Positions 8,202-19,793 of a DNA stretch of 64,000 nt are shown here, in pieces (the stretch's first letter is position 1; each line of letters opens with the position of its first letter). The notes beneath the pieces were generated by a model. That model was not told the DNA's origin, did not search any database, and saw only the letters and a list, made by a program, of their open reading frames with translations. The DNA is taken from contig JAAFIP010000005.1 of assembly GCA_013297865.1 (NCBI GenBank), positions 62,001 to 126,000 on the forward strand. The letters run 5' to 3'. Position numbers and translations under genes: made by a program. Source of the DNA: Polaromonas sp. GTDB lineage: Bacteria > Pseudomonadota > Gammaproteobacteria > Burkholderiales > Burkholderiaceae_C.

Positions 8202-9716
8202 ATGAGTATTACAAATATAGACCATTACATTGACGGCCACGTGAGCGCCAATGCAGCAGGTGCTGCAGGCCGCAGCCAGGACGTCACCAACCCCGCCACC
8301 GGCGCAGTCACAGGCCGTGTGGCCCTGGGCTCGGCTGCCGATGTAGACCGTGCCGTCGCTGCCGCGCAGGCCGCCTTCCCCGCCTGGGCAGACGCGCCGC
8401 CGCTCAAGCGCGCACGGGTGATGTTCAAGTTTCTGGAGCTTTTGAACCTGCACAAAGATGACCTGGCCCGCATGATCACTGCCGAGCACGGCAAGGTGTT
8501 TACCGATGCGCAGGGCGAGGTCACACGCGGCATCGACATTGTCGAATTTGCCACCGGCATTCCGCAGCTGCTCAAAGGTGACTACACCGAGCAGGTCTCC
8601 ACCGGCATCGACAACTGGACCATGCGCCAGCCACTGGGCGTAGTGGCGGGCATCACGCCGTTTAACTTCCCGGTCATGGTGCCGATGTGGATGTTTCCGG
8701 TAGCTATTGCTGCAGGCAACACCTTTGTGCTCAAGCCCAGCCCGATTGACCCCTCGCCTTCGCTGTTCATTGCCGAGCTGCTGAAAAAGGCAGGGCTTCC
8801 TGATGGTGTGTTCAACGTGGTGCAAGGTGACAAAGAGGCCGTGGACGCGCTGCTGGTGCACCCCGATGTGAAGGCCGTGTCCTTCGTCGGCTCCACGCCG
8901 ATTGCCAACTACATCTACGAAACCGGTGCGCACCACGGCAAGCGCGTGCAGGCGCTGGGCGGCGCGAAGAACCACATGGTAGTGATGCCCGATGCCGATT
9001 TGGACCAGTCAGTCGACGCGCTGATTGGCGCGGCCTACGGCTCGGCAGGCGAGCGCTGCATGGCGATCAGCGTAGCGGTGCTGGTGGGCGATGTGGCTGA
9101 CAAAATCATGCCTGCGTTGATCGAGCGCACCAAAGCACTCAAGGTGAAAAACGGCACTAACCTGGATGCAGAGATGGGCCCGATTGTGACCAAGGCCGCG
9201 TTCGACCGCATCACGGGCTACATCGGCGTAGGCGAAGCGCAAGGCGCGGACCTGCTGGTTGATGGCCGTCGCTTTGACCAAAAAGAAAAGGGCTGTGAGC
9301 AAGGCTACTGGCTGGGCGGCACCCTGTTTGACAAGGTCACGCCCGACATGCGCATCTACAAGGAAGAGATCTTTGGCCCCGTGCTGGCCTGCGTGCGCGT
9401 GAAAGACCTGGCCGAAGCAATTGCCCTGATCAATGCCCATGAGTTTGGCAACGGCGTAGCCTGCTTCACGCGCGACGGCAACGTAGCGCGCGAGTTCAGC
9501 CGCCGCATCCAGGTGGGTATGGTCGGCATCAACGTGCCGATTCCTGTGCCGATGGCTTGGCATGGCTTTGGCGGCTGGAAGAAGAGCCTGTTTGGCGACA
9601 TGCATGCCTATGGCGAAGAAGGCGTGCGCTTTTATACCAAGCAAAAATCCATCATGCAGCGCTGGCCCGAGAGCATTAGCAAGGGCGCTGAATTTGTCAT
9701 GCCAACAAGCAAGTAA
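8202..9716 (+). CDS. mmsA: CoA-acylating methylmalonate-semialdehyde dehydrogenase
   Basis: 504 residues, the normal size for the family. It converts methylmalonate semialdehyde (or malonate semialdehyde) to propionyl-CoA (acetyl-CoA) with CoA and NAD, in valine, thymine and inositol breakdown. Visible signatures are [15 protein letters not shown], the NAD-binding FVGSTPIA, and catalytic Cys about 285 in [11 protein letters not shown] glutamate seen in ordinary aldehyde dehydrogenases is replaced, as in MmsA (ALGGAKNH). An AAGGA lies eight bases before the ATG. It is divergent from the LysR gene and followed at 125 bases by a GMC oxidoreductase. Confidence 0.93.
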   Translation: MSITNIDHYIDGHVSANAAGAAGRSQDVTNPATGAVTGRVALGSAADVDRAVAAAQAAFPAWADAPPLKRARVMFKFLELLNLHKDDLARMITAEHGKVFTDAQGEVTRGIDIVEFATGIPQLLKGDYTEQVSTGIDNWTMRQPLGVVAGITPFNFPVMVPMWMFPVAIAAGNTFVLKPSPIDPSPSLFIAELLKKAGLPDGVFNVVQGDKEAVDALLVHPDVKAVSFVGSTPIANYIYETGAHHGKRVQALGGAKNHMVVMPDADLDQSVDALIGAAYGSAGERCMAISVAVLVGDVADKIMPALIERTKALKVKNGTNLDAEMGPIVTKAAFDRITGYIGVGEAQGADLLVDGRRFDQKEKGCEQGYWLGGTLFDKVTPDMRIYKEEIFGPVLACVRVKDLAEAIALINAHEFGNGVACFTRDGNVAREFSRRIQVGMVGINVPIPVPMAWHGFGGWKKSLFGDMHAYGEEGVRFYTKQKSIMQRWPESISKGAEFVMPTSK

Positions 9717-9719
9717 CGC

Positions 9720-9793
9720 TTGCCCCCTATGTCGCCTTGCGGCTCCTTCCCCCAAGGGGGACATCGCCAGTGGACCGGCAAAGCCGGATCCAC
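9720..9793 (+). repeat. Comamonadaceae-style intergenic palindromic element
   Basis: Begins with a CCCCCTATGTCGCC segment, has CCCCCAAGGGGG at 9750-9761 and ends with a strong hairpin GTGGACCGGC-AAA-GCCGGATCCAC (9770-9793). Elements of this look are common between genes in Acidovorax-like bacteria. It may end mmsA transcription although no U-tract follows. It is a different family from the 27-base-core repeat, and I found only this copy in the window. Confidence 0.55.
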
Positions 9794-9841
9794 GGCAATT
9801 GCTGGCATAAGGCCCTTCTTTCCATAGAGTTTCAGCTATCC

Positions 9842-11557
9842 ATGAGCAACTTGACGTTCGACTACATCATCATCGGCGGCGGCACGGCGGGCTGTCTGCT
9901 GGCCAACCGTCTGTCAGCGGACAAGAACAGACGTGTGCTGCTGATTGAGGCAGGCCGGCTGGACAATTACCACTGGATCCATATCCCGGTGGGGTATCTG
10001 TATTGCATTGGTAACCCACGTACCGATTGGATGTACAACACCCAGGCCGACAAGGGACTTAATGGCCGCTCGCTGATCTATCCGCGTGGCAAGGTGCTGG
10101 GTGGCTGCAGCAGCATCAACGGCATGATCTATATGCGGGGCCAGGCGCGCGACTATGACCATTGGGCGCAGCTGACTGGCGACGACGCATGGCGCTGGAA
10201 CAACTGCCTGCCAGACTTCATGGCCCATGAAGACCATTATGGTTTTGATGGCAAAAACGCCGATGCCGAGTTTGCCAAATTCCATGCCAAAAATACGCGC
10301 AAGCAGCAAGCCAGCAGCAAAGGCCTGGTGGACCGTGGCCTGGGCGGCGAGTGGCGCGTGGAAAAGCAGCGCCTGCGCTGGGATGTGCTCGATGCATTTG
10401 CCCAGGCCGCGACCCAGGCAGGCATTCCCGCCACCCAGGACTTCAACCGCGGTGACAACGAGGGCGTGGGCTATTTCGAGGTCAACCAGAAAAGCGGTTT
10501 TCGCTGGAACGCGGCCAAGGCTTTTTTACGGCCCCAATGCTATGGACGGCCTAATTTCGAGCAGTGGACTGCGGCCCATGTGACACGGCTGGTCATCGAG
10601 AAAACGGCCGACGGCCAGCAGCGCTGCACAGGCGTGCAGGTGTGGAACGGGCAGGAGATGATCACTGCGCTGGCCAACGCCGAGGTCATCCTCAGTGCGG
10701 GCAGCATTGGCAGCCCGCAGATTCTGCAGCTCTCAGGCATTGGGCCTGGCGCACTGCTGCAAGAACGTGGCGTGCCGGTGGTGGTGGATGCGCCTGGTGT
10801 TGGTGCCAACCTGCAGGACCATCTGCAGATCCGTGCGGTCTACAAGGTGCAGGGCGTTACCACGCTCAACACGCTGGCCCATTCATGGTGGGGTAAAACC
10901 AAGATCGGCCTGGAATATCTTTTCAAGCGCAGCGGGCCGATGAGCATGGCGCCCAGCCAGCTCGGGGCCTTTACCCGCAGCAGCCCAGACCAACCTTACC
11001 CCAATATTGAATACCATGTGCAGCCACTCAGCCTGGACGCTTTCGGCCAGCCACTGCACAGCTTCCCGGCGTTTACGGCCAGCGTGTGTAACCTCAACCC
11101 CACCAGCCGGGGCACGGTTCACATCACCAGCAATCGGTTTGAAGATGCGCCGGCCATTGCGCCCCATTACCTGAGCACTGCCCAAGACCGCAAAGTCGCC
11201 GCAGACAGCCTGCGCATGACGCGCAAGATCATCAGCCAAAGCGCGCTGGCACCCTACCAACCGCAGGAATACAAGCCCGGCATCCAGTTTCAAAGCGATG
11301 AGGAGCTGGCCCAGCTGGCTGGCGATATTGCCACCACGATTTTCCACCCGGTAGGCACCGCCAAAATGGGCCGCTCAGATGACCCTCTGGCCGTGGTGGA
11401 CGCCCATCTGCGTGTGCGTGACGGCCATGGCGGCATTGTGCAGGGCCTGCGGGTGGTGGATGCCAGCGTGATGCCCACCATCACCAGCGGCAACACCAAC
11501 AGCCCTACCCTGATGCTGGCCGAGAAAGCCGCGCGCTGGATTGTGCAGGGCCAATAG
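9842..11557 (+). CDS. GMC-family FAD-dependent oxidoreductase (alcohol/choline dehydrogenase-like)
   Basis: 571 residues from the ATG at 9842; reading further upstream runs into the intergenic palindrome, so that extension is rejected. The N-terminal FAD-binding motif IIIGGGTAGCLLANRL is at about residues 8-23, GMC signature 1 is GGCSSINGMIYMRG, and signature 2 is SAGSIGSPQILQLSGIG. The C-terminal catalytic region contains FHPVGTAKMG and GNTNSPTLMLAEKA. Family members oxidise alcohols or choline-like substrates; the substrate here cannot be read from sequence. It probably forms a catabolic unit with mmsA under the divergent LysR regulator. Confidence 0.88.
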   Translation: MSNLTFDYIIIGGGTAGCLLANRLSADKNRRVLLIEAGRLDNYHWIHIPVGYLYCIGNPRTDWMYNTQADKGLNGRSLIYPRGKVLGGCSSINGMIYMRGQARDYDHWAQLTGDDAWRWNNCLPDFMAHEDHYGFDGKNADAEFAKFHAKNTRKQQASSKGLVDRGLGGEWRVEKQRLRWDVLDAFAQAATQAGIPATQDFNRGDNEGVGYFEVNQKSGFRWNAAKAFLRPQCYGRPNFEQWTAAHVTRLVIEKTADGQQRCTGVQVWNGQEMITALANAEVILSAGSIGSPQILQLSGIGPGALLQERGVPVVVDAPGVGANLQDHLQIRAVYKVQGVTTLNTLAHSWWGKTKIGLEYLFKRSGPMSMAPSQLGAFTRSSPDQPYPNIEYHVQPLSLDAFGQPLHSFPAFTASVCNLNPTSRGTVHITSNRFEDAPAIAPHYLSTAQDRKVAADSLRMTRKIISQSALAPYQPQEYKPGIQFQSDEELAQLAGDIATTIFHPVGTAKMGRSDDPLAVVDAHLRVRDGHGGIVQGLRVVDASVMPTITSGNTNSPTLMLAEKAARWIVQGQ

Positions 11558-11737
11558 ACCCCACAGCCTGCTGAACTAAGGCACTACAGGGTTGCCCCCA
11601 AAGGGAAAATCCCGATGTTCAGGACAAACTCTGGCTTCTATAGTGAAAATACTTCTGTTCGGCAGTGTCCGAGCGAGAGGGCATGAGGAGACAAAAGATC
11701 GCATAGCGCATATCCAGGCTGCTTTGCAGATCGCCAG

Positions 11738-11770
11738 AAGGCCAACCTAACCGGTTGGCCTTTTGTCTTT
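11738..11770 (+). terminator. Rho-independent terminator
   Basis: Perfect 10-bp stem AAGGCCAACC / GGTTGGCCTT with loop TAACC, followed by TTTGTCTTT. It lies 180 bases after the GMC oxidoreductase stop, unusually far. It may end that transcript or a separate short RNA starting near a TATAGT at 11639-11644. The 240-base gap 11558-11800 holds no supported gene. Confidence 0.75.
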
Positions 11771-11800
11771 ATGGCTAGCGCAGCCCGAGTGCGCGTCGCA

Positions 11801-13117
11801 CTAGCTCAGTTCAGCCTGTTCTACAGCAACAACTTTGCGCGAATAGGCGTCCACAATGGCCACTCTGGAAGTAAATGCGCGTGCTTTTTTGGCCAGCTCG
11901 GAGGCATCGTGCATGGCCTCCTGTGCTATGCCCAGATTGTCAAAGTTGTAACTGGTATCTGCCGGGCTCGGACTGCTGCTGCGGCTGGAGCGCGTGGAGC
12001 GAACGGACAGACTGAAGCGACTGCCCCGGGGGTCACGGCTGGCTGGCAGGCGTGCCACACCAATACCCACGTCTGCCCGAAACTCTCTGGGTGAGCTGCT
12101 GTAGGGATTGAGCATATAGGGCGCACGCACGGCAGCAGACAATCGCAGGCCTATCGCACGCAGCAGGCTGGGGCGTTTGACATTTTCGACAATGATGACA
12201 AAGCTGTTGTCAGCATAGCGGCCCACTTCCTTGCTCGACCCTGCGCTTTGGCGCACCCGCGCAGCGATGCTGTAGATCACCTGTTCAATCGCGTTGGTGC
12301 CCATTTCCAGGCGCAGTTGATTGGCATTGAAAATCTCGACACACACGATGGCTGTTTCCTGCCGGTTACGCCGCGCGCGCCCAATGGTCTGCTCCACACG
12401 ACGGATCAGTGCAGCGCCCGTCCACAGCTGCGTGAGCAGGTCTTTTTCGCGGTGCATGGACAGTGCGCGGCGCATGCGCACAAACTCTGAATTGCGCCGC
12501 CATACGGCGACCACACAGCCCGCCAGATAGGCAGCGGCCGCAACAGCAGCCACGGCCTGCAGGGGCAGATTGTTGTCGATTGCCTTGAGCATCATTGCAT
12601 ACAGCCCCATCGTGGCCATCACCATGGCCACGCAGGCCACCGCCATCGGCCAGGCCATGCGATCTCCCCGCAGTGCCGAGCGCAACGCCAGCCAAAATGA
12701 GATGAAAGCACAGGCCGATACCGTCACCGCGACGATCTCAAGCGCTTGGTAGTACTGCGGCCAGAAAACCAGCAGTCCGCACGCTGCGCACACTGCTGCC
12801 ACGGCCACCAGCGTGCGCTGCACGAAAGGATCGTTTGAATGCGACCTCAGAAACAGCCTGAGGCCAAGAGCACCTACGCAACCAGTTAACGCGCCCGTGG
12901 CAAGGTTCAATACTTGCAAAGCAGCTTGCGAAACCGGGATGAATGTGGAAAACAGACCGCTGCCTACGGCAACGAACAGACCTGCGATGCCTATGAAAAA
13001 CGATGATTGCAATCCTGCAACGGTGCGTGTAAGCGCCGAATTGACCAAGCCTGCAACCAGGCAAACGGCGAAAATGCCTAAACTCGCGCTCCACAGCGCA
13101 ATCTCAGCGATGCCCAT
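11801..13117 (-). CDS. Membrane protein with degenerate GGDEF domain
   Basis: 438 residues. The N-terminal half has about six to seven hydrophobic helices (residues 1-205), followed by a GGDEF-like domain (about 230-360). The diguanylate-cyclase signature position reads GRYADNSF instead of GG(D/E)EF, so it is predicted not to make cyclic di-GMP. It could bind nucleotide or act as a structural sensor. A Ser/Arg-rich stretch (SLSVRSTRSSRSSSPSPADT) near residues 375-394 is odd for this family and probably disordered. It sits 87 bases downstream of mrdA on the same strand, where rodA is often found. Confidence 0.75.
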   Translation of the reverse strand: MGIAEIALWSASLGIFAVCLVAGLVNSALTRTVAGLQSSFFIGIAGLFVAVGSGLFSTFIPVSQAALQVLNLATGALTGCVGALGLRLFLRSHSNDPFVQRTLVAVAAVCAACGLLVFWPQYYQALEIVAVTVSACAFISFWLALRSALRGDRMAWPMAVACVAMVMATMGLYAMMLKAIDNNLPLQAVAAVAAAAYLAGCVVAVWRRNSEFVRMRRALSMHREKDLLTQLWTGAALIRRVEQTIGRARRNRQETAIVCVEIFNANQLRLEMGTNAIEQVIYSIAARVRQSAGSSKEVGRYADNSFVIIVENVKRPSLLRAIGLRLSAAVRAPYMLNPYSSSPREFRADVGIGVARLPASRDPRGSRFSLSVRSTRSSRSSSPSPADTSYNFDNLGIAQEAMHDASELAKKARAFTSRVAIVDAYSRKVVAVEQAELS

Positions 13118-13204
13118 ATGCGTTTTGAAAGTAACAAAGGTAAGAGTTTAGTCTACACATCAGACTCGCGCCCGAGACACACACTGGAGAAGCCAACTTG
13201 TTGG

Positions 13205-15226
13205 CTAGGGTGTTGTTTTCAATGCGACAGTCGCCGTCGCCACGGGCACAGCACTGGCCAGCGCGCTGGCCGTGGAGACCACGGGCACCAGGGGGATATC
13301 GGCAGCCAGACGCGGCTTGCCAATCGGTGCGGCCGCCTGCCCTTTTTGCACTGCAGCCATGTCCTGCTCATTGGGGTATTGGCCAAGCAGCCAGTAATCA
13401 AAAGCACGCCGGGCAATCGGCGCTGCATGCTCTGCACCAAAGCCTGCGTTTTCCACAATCACGGCGATGGCAATGCGCGGCTCGCTGGCAGGGGCAAACG
13501 CCATGTACAGGGCATGGTCGCGCTGATGCTCTTCCAGCTTGCGTGCGTCGTATTTGTCTTTCTGCCCGATCGTCACCGCCTGCGCCGTGCCAGTTTTGCC
13601 CCCGCTGACATAACCGGCACCTGCAAACACCCGCGCCGAGGTGCCCTCGGTCGTCACACCCACCAAAGCGCGGTGCACCACGGCTACATGCTCGGGCTTG
13701 TAGCCCAGGTTTTCCGGCGCCTCGGCAGGCACGGGCACGCGCTGGCGCAACATGGGGTCTTGGGTGGCAATGACCAGGCGCGGTTTGTGTTTTACGCCCG
13801 CGTTGGCCAGGATGGCAGTAGCTTGGGCCAGCTGCAGCATGGTAAAGGTGTTGTAGCCCTGACCGATACCTAAAGAGATGGTCTCACCAGCGTACCACTT
13901 TTTCTGCTCCGGGCGTTTGTAGGCGTTGCGTTTCCAGTCGGTACTGGGCAGCACACCGCGCACCTCACCGTTGATGTCAATGCCCGTGTACTGCCCAAAG
14001 CCCAGCGGCTTCATGAAGTCGTGCATGGCGTCCACACCGAGCTCGTTGGCCAGCGAGTAGTAATACACGTTGCTGGACTTCACAATGCTGCGGTACATGT
14101 CCACTGAGCCCAGACCTCCGTCGCCATGGCTGCGGAAAGTATGCCCGGCAAAAGTCCACGAGCCCGCATCGTTGATCACCGTGCCTGCAGAGCGTTTGCC
14201 GCTTTCCAGCGCGGCCATCGCCATGAAGGGCTTGTAGGTAGAGCCCGGTGGATAGGTGCCGCGCAGGGCCCGGTTGAGCAGGGGCTTTTCAATGGAGTCG
14301 TTGAGTAGTGCCCAGTTGTCGTTGTCGATACCCTCGACAAACAGATTGGGATCAAAGGTAGGCTTGCTCACAAAAGCCAGCACTTCGCCATTGCGCGGAT
14401 CGATGGCGACCAGCGCACCACGCCGGTCACCAAACATGTCTTCCACCAGTTTTTGCAACTTGATGTCAATGGACAGCTGGATGGTATTGCCTGGTGTGGC
14501 GGGTGTGCTGGCCAGTTTGCGCACGGCACGTCCGCCGGCTGAGGTCTCCATCTCTTCGACGCCGGTGATGCCATGCAGCTGCCGTTCAAAGCTCTGCTCC
14601 ACGCCCAGCTTGCCAATGTAGTCGGTGCCTTTGTAGTTCACCTGCTGTTCGTCGGGCCAGTCTTCAATGGCTTCTTTTTCTTTCTGGTTGATGCGGCCAA
14701 TGTAGCCCACCACATGGCTGGCCAGCTCGCCATAAGGGTAGTTGCGAAACAGCCTGGCCTTGATGTCCACGCCGTTGAAGCGAAAGCGCTGCGCGGCAAA
14801 CTTGGCAACTTCCTGGTCTGACAGGCGCGTGCGGATCGGCAGGGACTCAAAGCTCTTGGATTCATCCATCAGCTTCTTGAAGCGCTTGCGGTCTCGTGCG
14901 GAAATCTCGACGATCGCGCCCAGTTGGTCGATGGTCTCTTCCAGGTTGCCCGCCTTGGAAGGCGTGATCTCCAGGGTGTATGCTGAATAGTTGGTGGCCA
15001 GCACCAGGCCATTGCGGTCCAGGATCAGGCCGCGGTTGGGCACAATCGGTACTACTGCGGTGCGGTTGCTCTCGGCCTGCTCGTCGAGGTCTTCATGCCG
15101 AAAAACCTGCAGCCACACCAGCCGCGCCGCCAGCAATGAAAATGCCGCCAGCACCAATACGCTGGCCACCAGGATGCGGCGACGAAATCGCACCAGTTCA
15201 GCTTCGATATTGCGCAGTTCAGTCAT
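13205..15226 (-). CDS. mrdA: Penicillin-binding protein 2 (elongasome transpeptidase)
   Basis: 673 residues. It cross-links peptidoglycan during rod elongation with MreBCD and RodA. One N-terminal membrane anchor (about 19-40) is followed by the PBP dimerisation domain with RGLILDRNG and then the transpeptidase domain. All three active-site motifs are visible: S329-TYK-332, SSN 384-386 and KTG 544-546. The C-terminal about 60 residues form an Ala/Val/Pro-rich tail. It is the fourth gene of mreBCD-mrdA. The usual next gene, rodA, is not found in this window. Confidence 0.95.
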   Translation of the reverse strand: MTELRNIEAELVRFRRRILVASVLVLAAFSLLAARLVWLQVFRHEDLDEQAESNRTAVVPIVPNRGLILDRNGLVLATNYSAYTLEITPSKAGNLEETIDQLGAIVEISARDRKRFKKLMDESKSFESLPIRTRLSDQEVAKFAAQRFRFNGVDIKARLFRNYPYGELASHVVGYIGRINQKEKEAIEDWPDEQQVNYKGTDYIGKLGVEQSFERQLHGITGVEEMETSAGGRAVRKLASTPATPGNTIQLSIDIKLQKLVEDMFGDRRGALVAIDPRNGEVLAFVSKPTFDPNLFVEGIDNDNWALLNDSIEKPLLNRALRGTYPPGSTYKPFMAMAALESGKRSAGTVINDAGSWTFAGHTFRSHGDGGLGSVDMYRSIVKSSNVYYYSLANELGVDAMHDFMKPLGFGQYTGIDINGEVRGVLPSTDWKRNAYKRPEQKKWYAGETISLGIGQGYNTFTMLQLAQATAILANAGVKHKPRLVIATQDPMLRQRVPVPAEAPENLGYKPEHVAVVHRALVGVTTEGTSARVFAGAGYVSGGKTGTAQAVTIGQKDKYDARKLEEHQRDHALYMAFAPASEPRIAIAVIVENAGFGAEHAAPIARRAFDYWLLGQYPNEQDMAAVQKGQAAAPIGKPRLAADIPLVPVVSTASALASAVPVATATVALKTTP

Positions 15227-15252
15227 GACAGGTGGTCCACTGCCGTAGCGTA

Positions 15253-15780
15253 CTACAAAGGCCGGTTGGCGTCAGGATCAGGGGCACGCCGCTGGGGTGC
15301 CAGCAGGATGATCGAGACCACAGGCCACAGCAATGCCTCCAGACCTGGCGCGGCGAGGACTGACAGGCCCGGAAATAAACCGCCGCTGATGAGGCGCACC
15401 GCCAGCTGTAGCGCATGGGCCGCTGCAAACAAAGGCAACACCTGCAAAGCCTGCGAAGGTACGCTGAACCACAGCAGGCGTCGATTCATTGCGATGGCGC
15501 CAAAACACATCGCCGTGTAGCTCAAGGCATGCTGGCCCAGCAATGCCGCTTGCTGTACATCCATACACACACCGAAAAAGAACGCTGCGCCAATACCCAC
15601 ACGGCGTGGCTGGTGTACCGACCAGAACACCAGCACCAGGGCCACCAGATCAGGCGTCCAGGCGGCCCTGCCCAAGGCCGTAGACATCACAAAATTGAGC
15701 AGCAAAGCCACCAGCAAGCTACCCCAGATGAACACCGGGTTGGCTGGCAGCAGCAGCTGCTGACCGGAGCGCATGATCAT
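15253..15780 (-). CDS. mreD: Rod shape-determining protein MreD
   Basis: 175-residue inner-membrane protein with five or so hydrophobic helices, the usual size for MreD, which links MreC to the elongasome. The ATG at 15780 overlaps the mreC stop as ATGA, which decides the start; a second ATG two codons later is also possible. An upstream extension of the reading frame lies wholly within mreC and is rejected. It contains the family-typical PDLVALVLVFW and GFGVCMDV-like segments (AFFFGVCMDVQQAALLGQHA). Confidence 0.9.
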   Translation of the reverse strand: MIMRSGQQLLLPANPVFIWGSLLVALLLNFVMSTALGRAAWTPDLVALVLVFWSVHQPRRVGIGAAFFFGVCMDVQQAALLGQHALSYTAMCFGAIAMNRRLLWFSVPSQALQVLPLFAAAHALQLAVRLISGGLFPGLSVLAAPGLEALLWPVVSIILLAPQRRAPDPDANRPL

Positions 15781-16697
15781 TTGGCAGCTCCTTTTTTGGC
15801 TGCCGCTGGAGCTGGCTCTGGGCGCGGTTTGTCGGGTATCTGGGCAGACACCGGATCGAGCACCAGCACATGCTTGGTGCTGTGGATCAATGACAGGGGC
15901 TGGCAATGGATGCGGGCAAAAGCAGAGTCGGCGCGGCGCTCAATCCTGTCAATACGCGCTACCGACAGGCCTGCAGGGTAGACGCCGTCCACACCACTGG
16001 TGGCCAGAATATCGCCTTGCTGCACATCGGCATTGCCCGCCATGAAGCGCAGCTCCAGGCTGCCGCCCTGGGTGCTGGGGTCGCCATACGCAACGCTGCG
16101 CGCGCCGGTGCGTGTATTGAGCACAGGGATGGCATGCTCACGGTCGATGACCAGCGTCACTTCGCTCAGCAGTGGGTACACCCTGGTCACCTGGCCCAAT
16201 ACGCCCTGCTCATCAATCACGGGCGAGCCAGGCTTGATGCCCTGAGCCAGCCCTTTGTCGATCACGATGCGCCGTGTGTAGGGGTCTGCAGCGTCATACA
16301 GCACCTCGGCGGCCTGTGAGGCGGTCAAGGTCTGCTCGCGCAGGGTCAACAGCTTGCGCAGCCGGGTATTCTCCAGAGACAGCTGCTCTACCTGGGCCGC
16401 ACGCTGCGCTTGCAGCGCCAGTTTTTTGCGCGCCTCTTCGTCAGAGCGCTTTGCGTCCTGCAGAGAGGAAAAATAGCCTGTCGTGTTTTCTACCAAGGCG
16501 ATGGGCTGGATGGCCAGCCACTGCATGGGGTAGAGCATGGTGGCTACTGCGGCGCGCAGGGGCTGTGTGATCTTGAACCGTGCGTCCGCAACCATCAAAA
16601 ACAAAGCCAGTGCGCTGAAAAACATCAGCTTGGACAGCGCTGACGGCCCTTGCTTAAAGAAGGGGGGCGGAGAACGGTCAAGGGTGCCTAATGGCAC
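15777..16697 (-). CDS. mreC: Rod shape-determining protein MreC
   Basis: 306 residues: a short cytoplasmic N-terminus, one transmembrane helix (about 20-38), a coiled coil (about 75-115), then the beta-barrel MreC domain with PGSPVIDEQGVLGQV and GDILATSGVDGVYPAGL. It bridges MreB and the periplasmic PBP2. The C-terminus is Ala/Pro/Lys-rich. It follows mreB by six bases and overlaps mreD. Confidence 0.95.
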   Translation of the reverse strand: MPLGTLDRSPPPFFKQGPSALSKLMFFSALALFLMVADARFKITQPLRAAVATMLYPMQWLAIQPIALVENTTGYFSSLQDAKRSDEEARKKLALQAQRAAQVEQLSLENTRLRKLLTLREQTLTASQAAEVLYDAADPYTRRIVIDKGLAQGIKPGSPVIDEQGVLGQVTRVYPLLSEVTLVIDREHAIPVLNTRTGARSVAYGDPSTQGGSLELRFMAGNADVQQGDILATSGVDGVYPAGLSVARIDRIERRADSAFARIHCQPLSLIHSTKHVLVLDPVSAQIPDKPRPEPAPAAAKKGAAK

Positions 16698-16703
16698 GGT
16701 GTA

Positions 16704-18021
<1,318 letters not shown>

Positions 18022-18321
18022 ATGTCCCTCAATTCCCACGACATTGACCGTATTGCCAACCTTGCGCGGCTGGAGCTGCACAGCGCTGAGTCACAGCGCA
18101 TGTTGGGCCAAATCAATGGTTTTTTTGACATCGTGGAGCAGATGCGTGCGGTGGACACCACCGGCATCGAGCCACTGGCCCACCCTGTCGCTGCCGTGCA
18201 GGACATCAGCCTGCGCCTGCGCGAGGACATTGCCAGCGAACCAGACCAGCGCGAAGCCAACCAGCGCAGTGCGCCTGCGGTCGAGCGCGGCCTGTTTTTG
18301 GTTCCCAAAGTGATTGAGTAA
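18022..18321 (+). CDS. gatC: Aspartyl/glutamyl-tRNA amidotransferase subunit C
   Basis: 99 residues. A small subunit that stabilises GatA on GatB in the enzyme that amidates misacylated Glu-tRNA(Gln) and Asp-tRNA(Asn). The N-terminal [13 protein letters not shown] and the [19 protein letters not shown] segment are typical. First gene of gatCAB, divergent from mreB; gatA starts six bases after its stop. Confidence 0.95.
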   Translation: MSLNSHDIDRIANLARLELHSAESQRMLGQINGFFDIVEQMRAVDTTGIEPLAHPVAAVQDISLRLREDIASEPDQREANQRSAPAVERGLFLVPKVIE

Positions 18322-18327
18322 GCCGCC

Positions 18328-19791
18328 ATGAACGAACTCCACACCCTGGGCGTTGCGGCGCTGGCCCAGCAGCTGTCCACCAAAAAAATATCGTCAGTAG
18401 AAGCGACGCAGCATTATCTGCAGCGCATACAGCAGCATGCATCGCTGGGTGCTTACCTGGCCATTGATGACACCGTATCGCTGGCCCAGGCACGCGCCGC
18501 GGACGCACGCATTGCCGCTGGCGAGCACACACCGCTGCTGGGTGTGCCGATCGCGCACAAGGATATTTTCGCCACCAAGGACTTTGCCACCACAGCGGGC
18601 TCGAAAATGCTTGAAGGCTATCGCTCTCCATTTGATAGCACGGTAGTCAATCAAATGTCGCGGCAAGGCGCTGTCACCCTGGGCAAGCTCAATTGCGATG
18701 AGTTTGCCATGGGCTCGAGCAACGAAAACTCGGCCTATGGCAATGTGCGCAACCCGTGGGACACCTCACGCATCCCCGGCGGCTCATCGGGCGGCAGCGC
18801 CACTGCGGTGGCAGCGGGCCTGTGCGCAGCAGCCACCGGTACTGACACGGGCGGCTCGATCCGCCAGCCTGCGGCGTTTTGTGGCATCACCGGCATCAAA
18901 CCGACCTATGGCCGCGCCTCGCGCTATGGCATGGTGGCCTTTGCCTCCAGTCTGGACCAGGCCGGGGCGATGGCGCGTAGCGCGCAGGACTGCGCGCTGC
19001 TGCTCAGCGCCATGTGCGGGCCCGATCTGGACCGCGACTCCACGTCTCTGGACGTGCCTGCTGAAGATTACTCACGCTCCTTGAATGAAAGCATCGCAGG
19101 CTTGCGCATTGGCATTCCGAAAGAATTTTTCGGCGAAGGCTTGAGCGCTGACGTGCGCGCGGCGGTAGACGCTGCCCTTGAGGAGTATGAAAAGCTGGGC
19201 GCACGGCTGGTGCCCATCAGCCTGCCGCGCACCGAGCTGTCCATTCCGGTCTACTACATCATTGCGCCCGCTGAGGCCAGCTCGAACCTGAGCCGCTTTG
19301 ATGGCGTGAAGTTTGGCCATCGGGCCGCGCAGTTCGACGACCTGACCGATATGTACAAAAAGACCCGCGCCGAAGGCTTTGGCGATGAGGTCAAGCGCCG
19401 CATCATGATAGGCGCGTATGTGCTGTCGCACGGCTATTACGATGCCTACTACCTGCAGGCGCAGAAGATCCGCCGCATGATTGCTGATGATTTCCAGCAG
19501 GCTTTCAAACAATGCGATGTGATCGCAGGCCCCGTGGCGCCTACAGTGGCCTGGAAGATTGGTGAAAAATCCGACGATCCGGTGGCCAACTACCTGGCCG
19601 ACATTTTCACCCTGCCCGCCTCGCTGGCCGGACTGCCCGGCATGAGCGTTCCTGTAGGTTTGGGTGCGAGCAACATGCCCGTGGGCATGCAGCTGATTGG
19701 CAATTATTTTGCGGAGGCCAAGCTGCTCAATGCCGCGCACGCGTTGCAGCAAGCCACCGATTGGCACACCCGTCATCCTGCGGGGTTTTGA
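18328..19791 (+). CDS. gatA: Aspartyl/glutamyl-tRNA amidotransferase subunit A
   Basis: 487 residues, an amidase-signature glutaminase that supplies ammonia to GatB. The catalytic Ser-cisSer-Lys triad is readable as K78 (AHKDIF), S153 (GGSSGGSA) and S177 (TGGSIRQ), within one residue of characterised GatA enzymes. Full length and undamaged. It is followed by gatB two bases later. Confidence 0.97.
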   Translation: MNELHTLGVAALAQQLSTKKISSVEATQHYLQRIQQHASLGAYLAIDDTVSLAQARAADARIAAGEHTPLLGVPIAHKDIFATKDFATTAGSKMLEGYRSPFDSTVVNQMSRQGAVTLGKLNCDEFAMGSSNENSAYGNVRNPWDTSRIPGGSSGGSATAVAAGLCAAATGTDTGGSIRQPAAFCGITGIKPTYGRASRYGMVAFASSLDQAGAMARSAQDCALLLSAMCGPDLDRDSTSLDVPAEDYSRSLNESIAGLRIGIPKEFFGEGLSADVRAAVDAALEEYEKLGARLVPISLPRTELSIPVYYIIAPAEASSNLSRFDGVKFGHRAAQFDDLTDMYKKTRAEGFGDEVKRRIMIGAYVLSHGYYDAYYLQAQKIRRMIADDFQQAFKQCDVIAGPVAPTVAWKIGEKSDDPVANYLADIFTLPASLAGLPGMSVPVGLGASNMPVGMQLIGNYFAEAKLLNAAHALQQATDWHTRHPAGF

Positions 19792-19793
19792 TC

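Noticed and set aside
11616-11687. 23-codon ORF before the orphan terminator
   Set aside because: No convincing Shine-Dalgarno or conservation evidence; the -10-like element lies inside it.
18622-18644. GCTATC/GATAGC inverted repeat resembling the dispersed-repeat arms
   Set aside because: It lies in a conserved GatA coding block ([12 protein letters not shown]) and lacks the core; chance.
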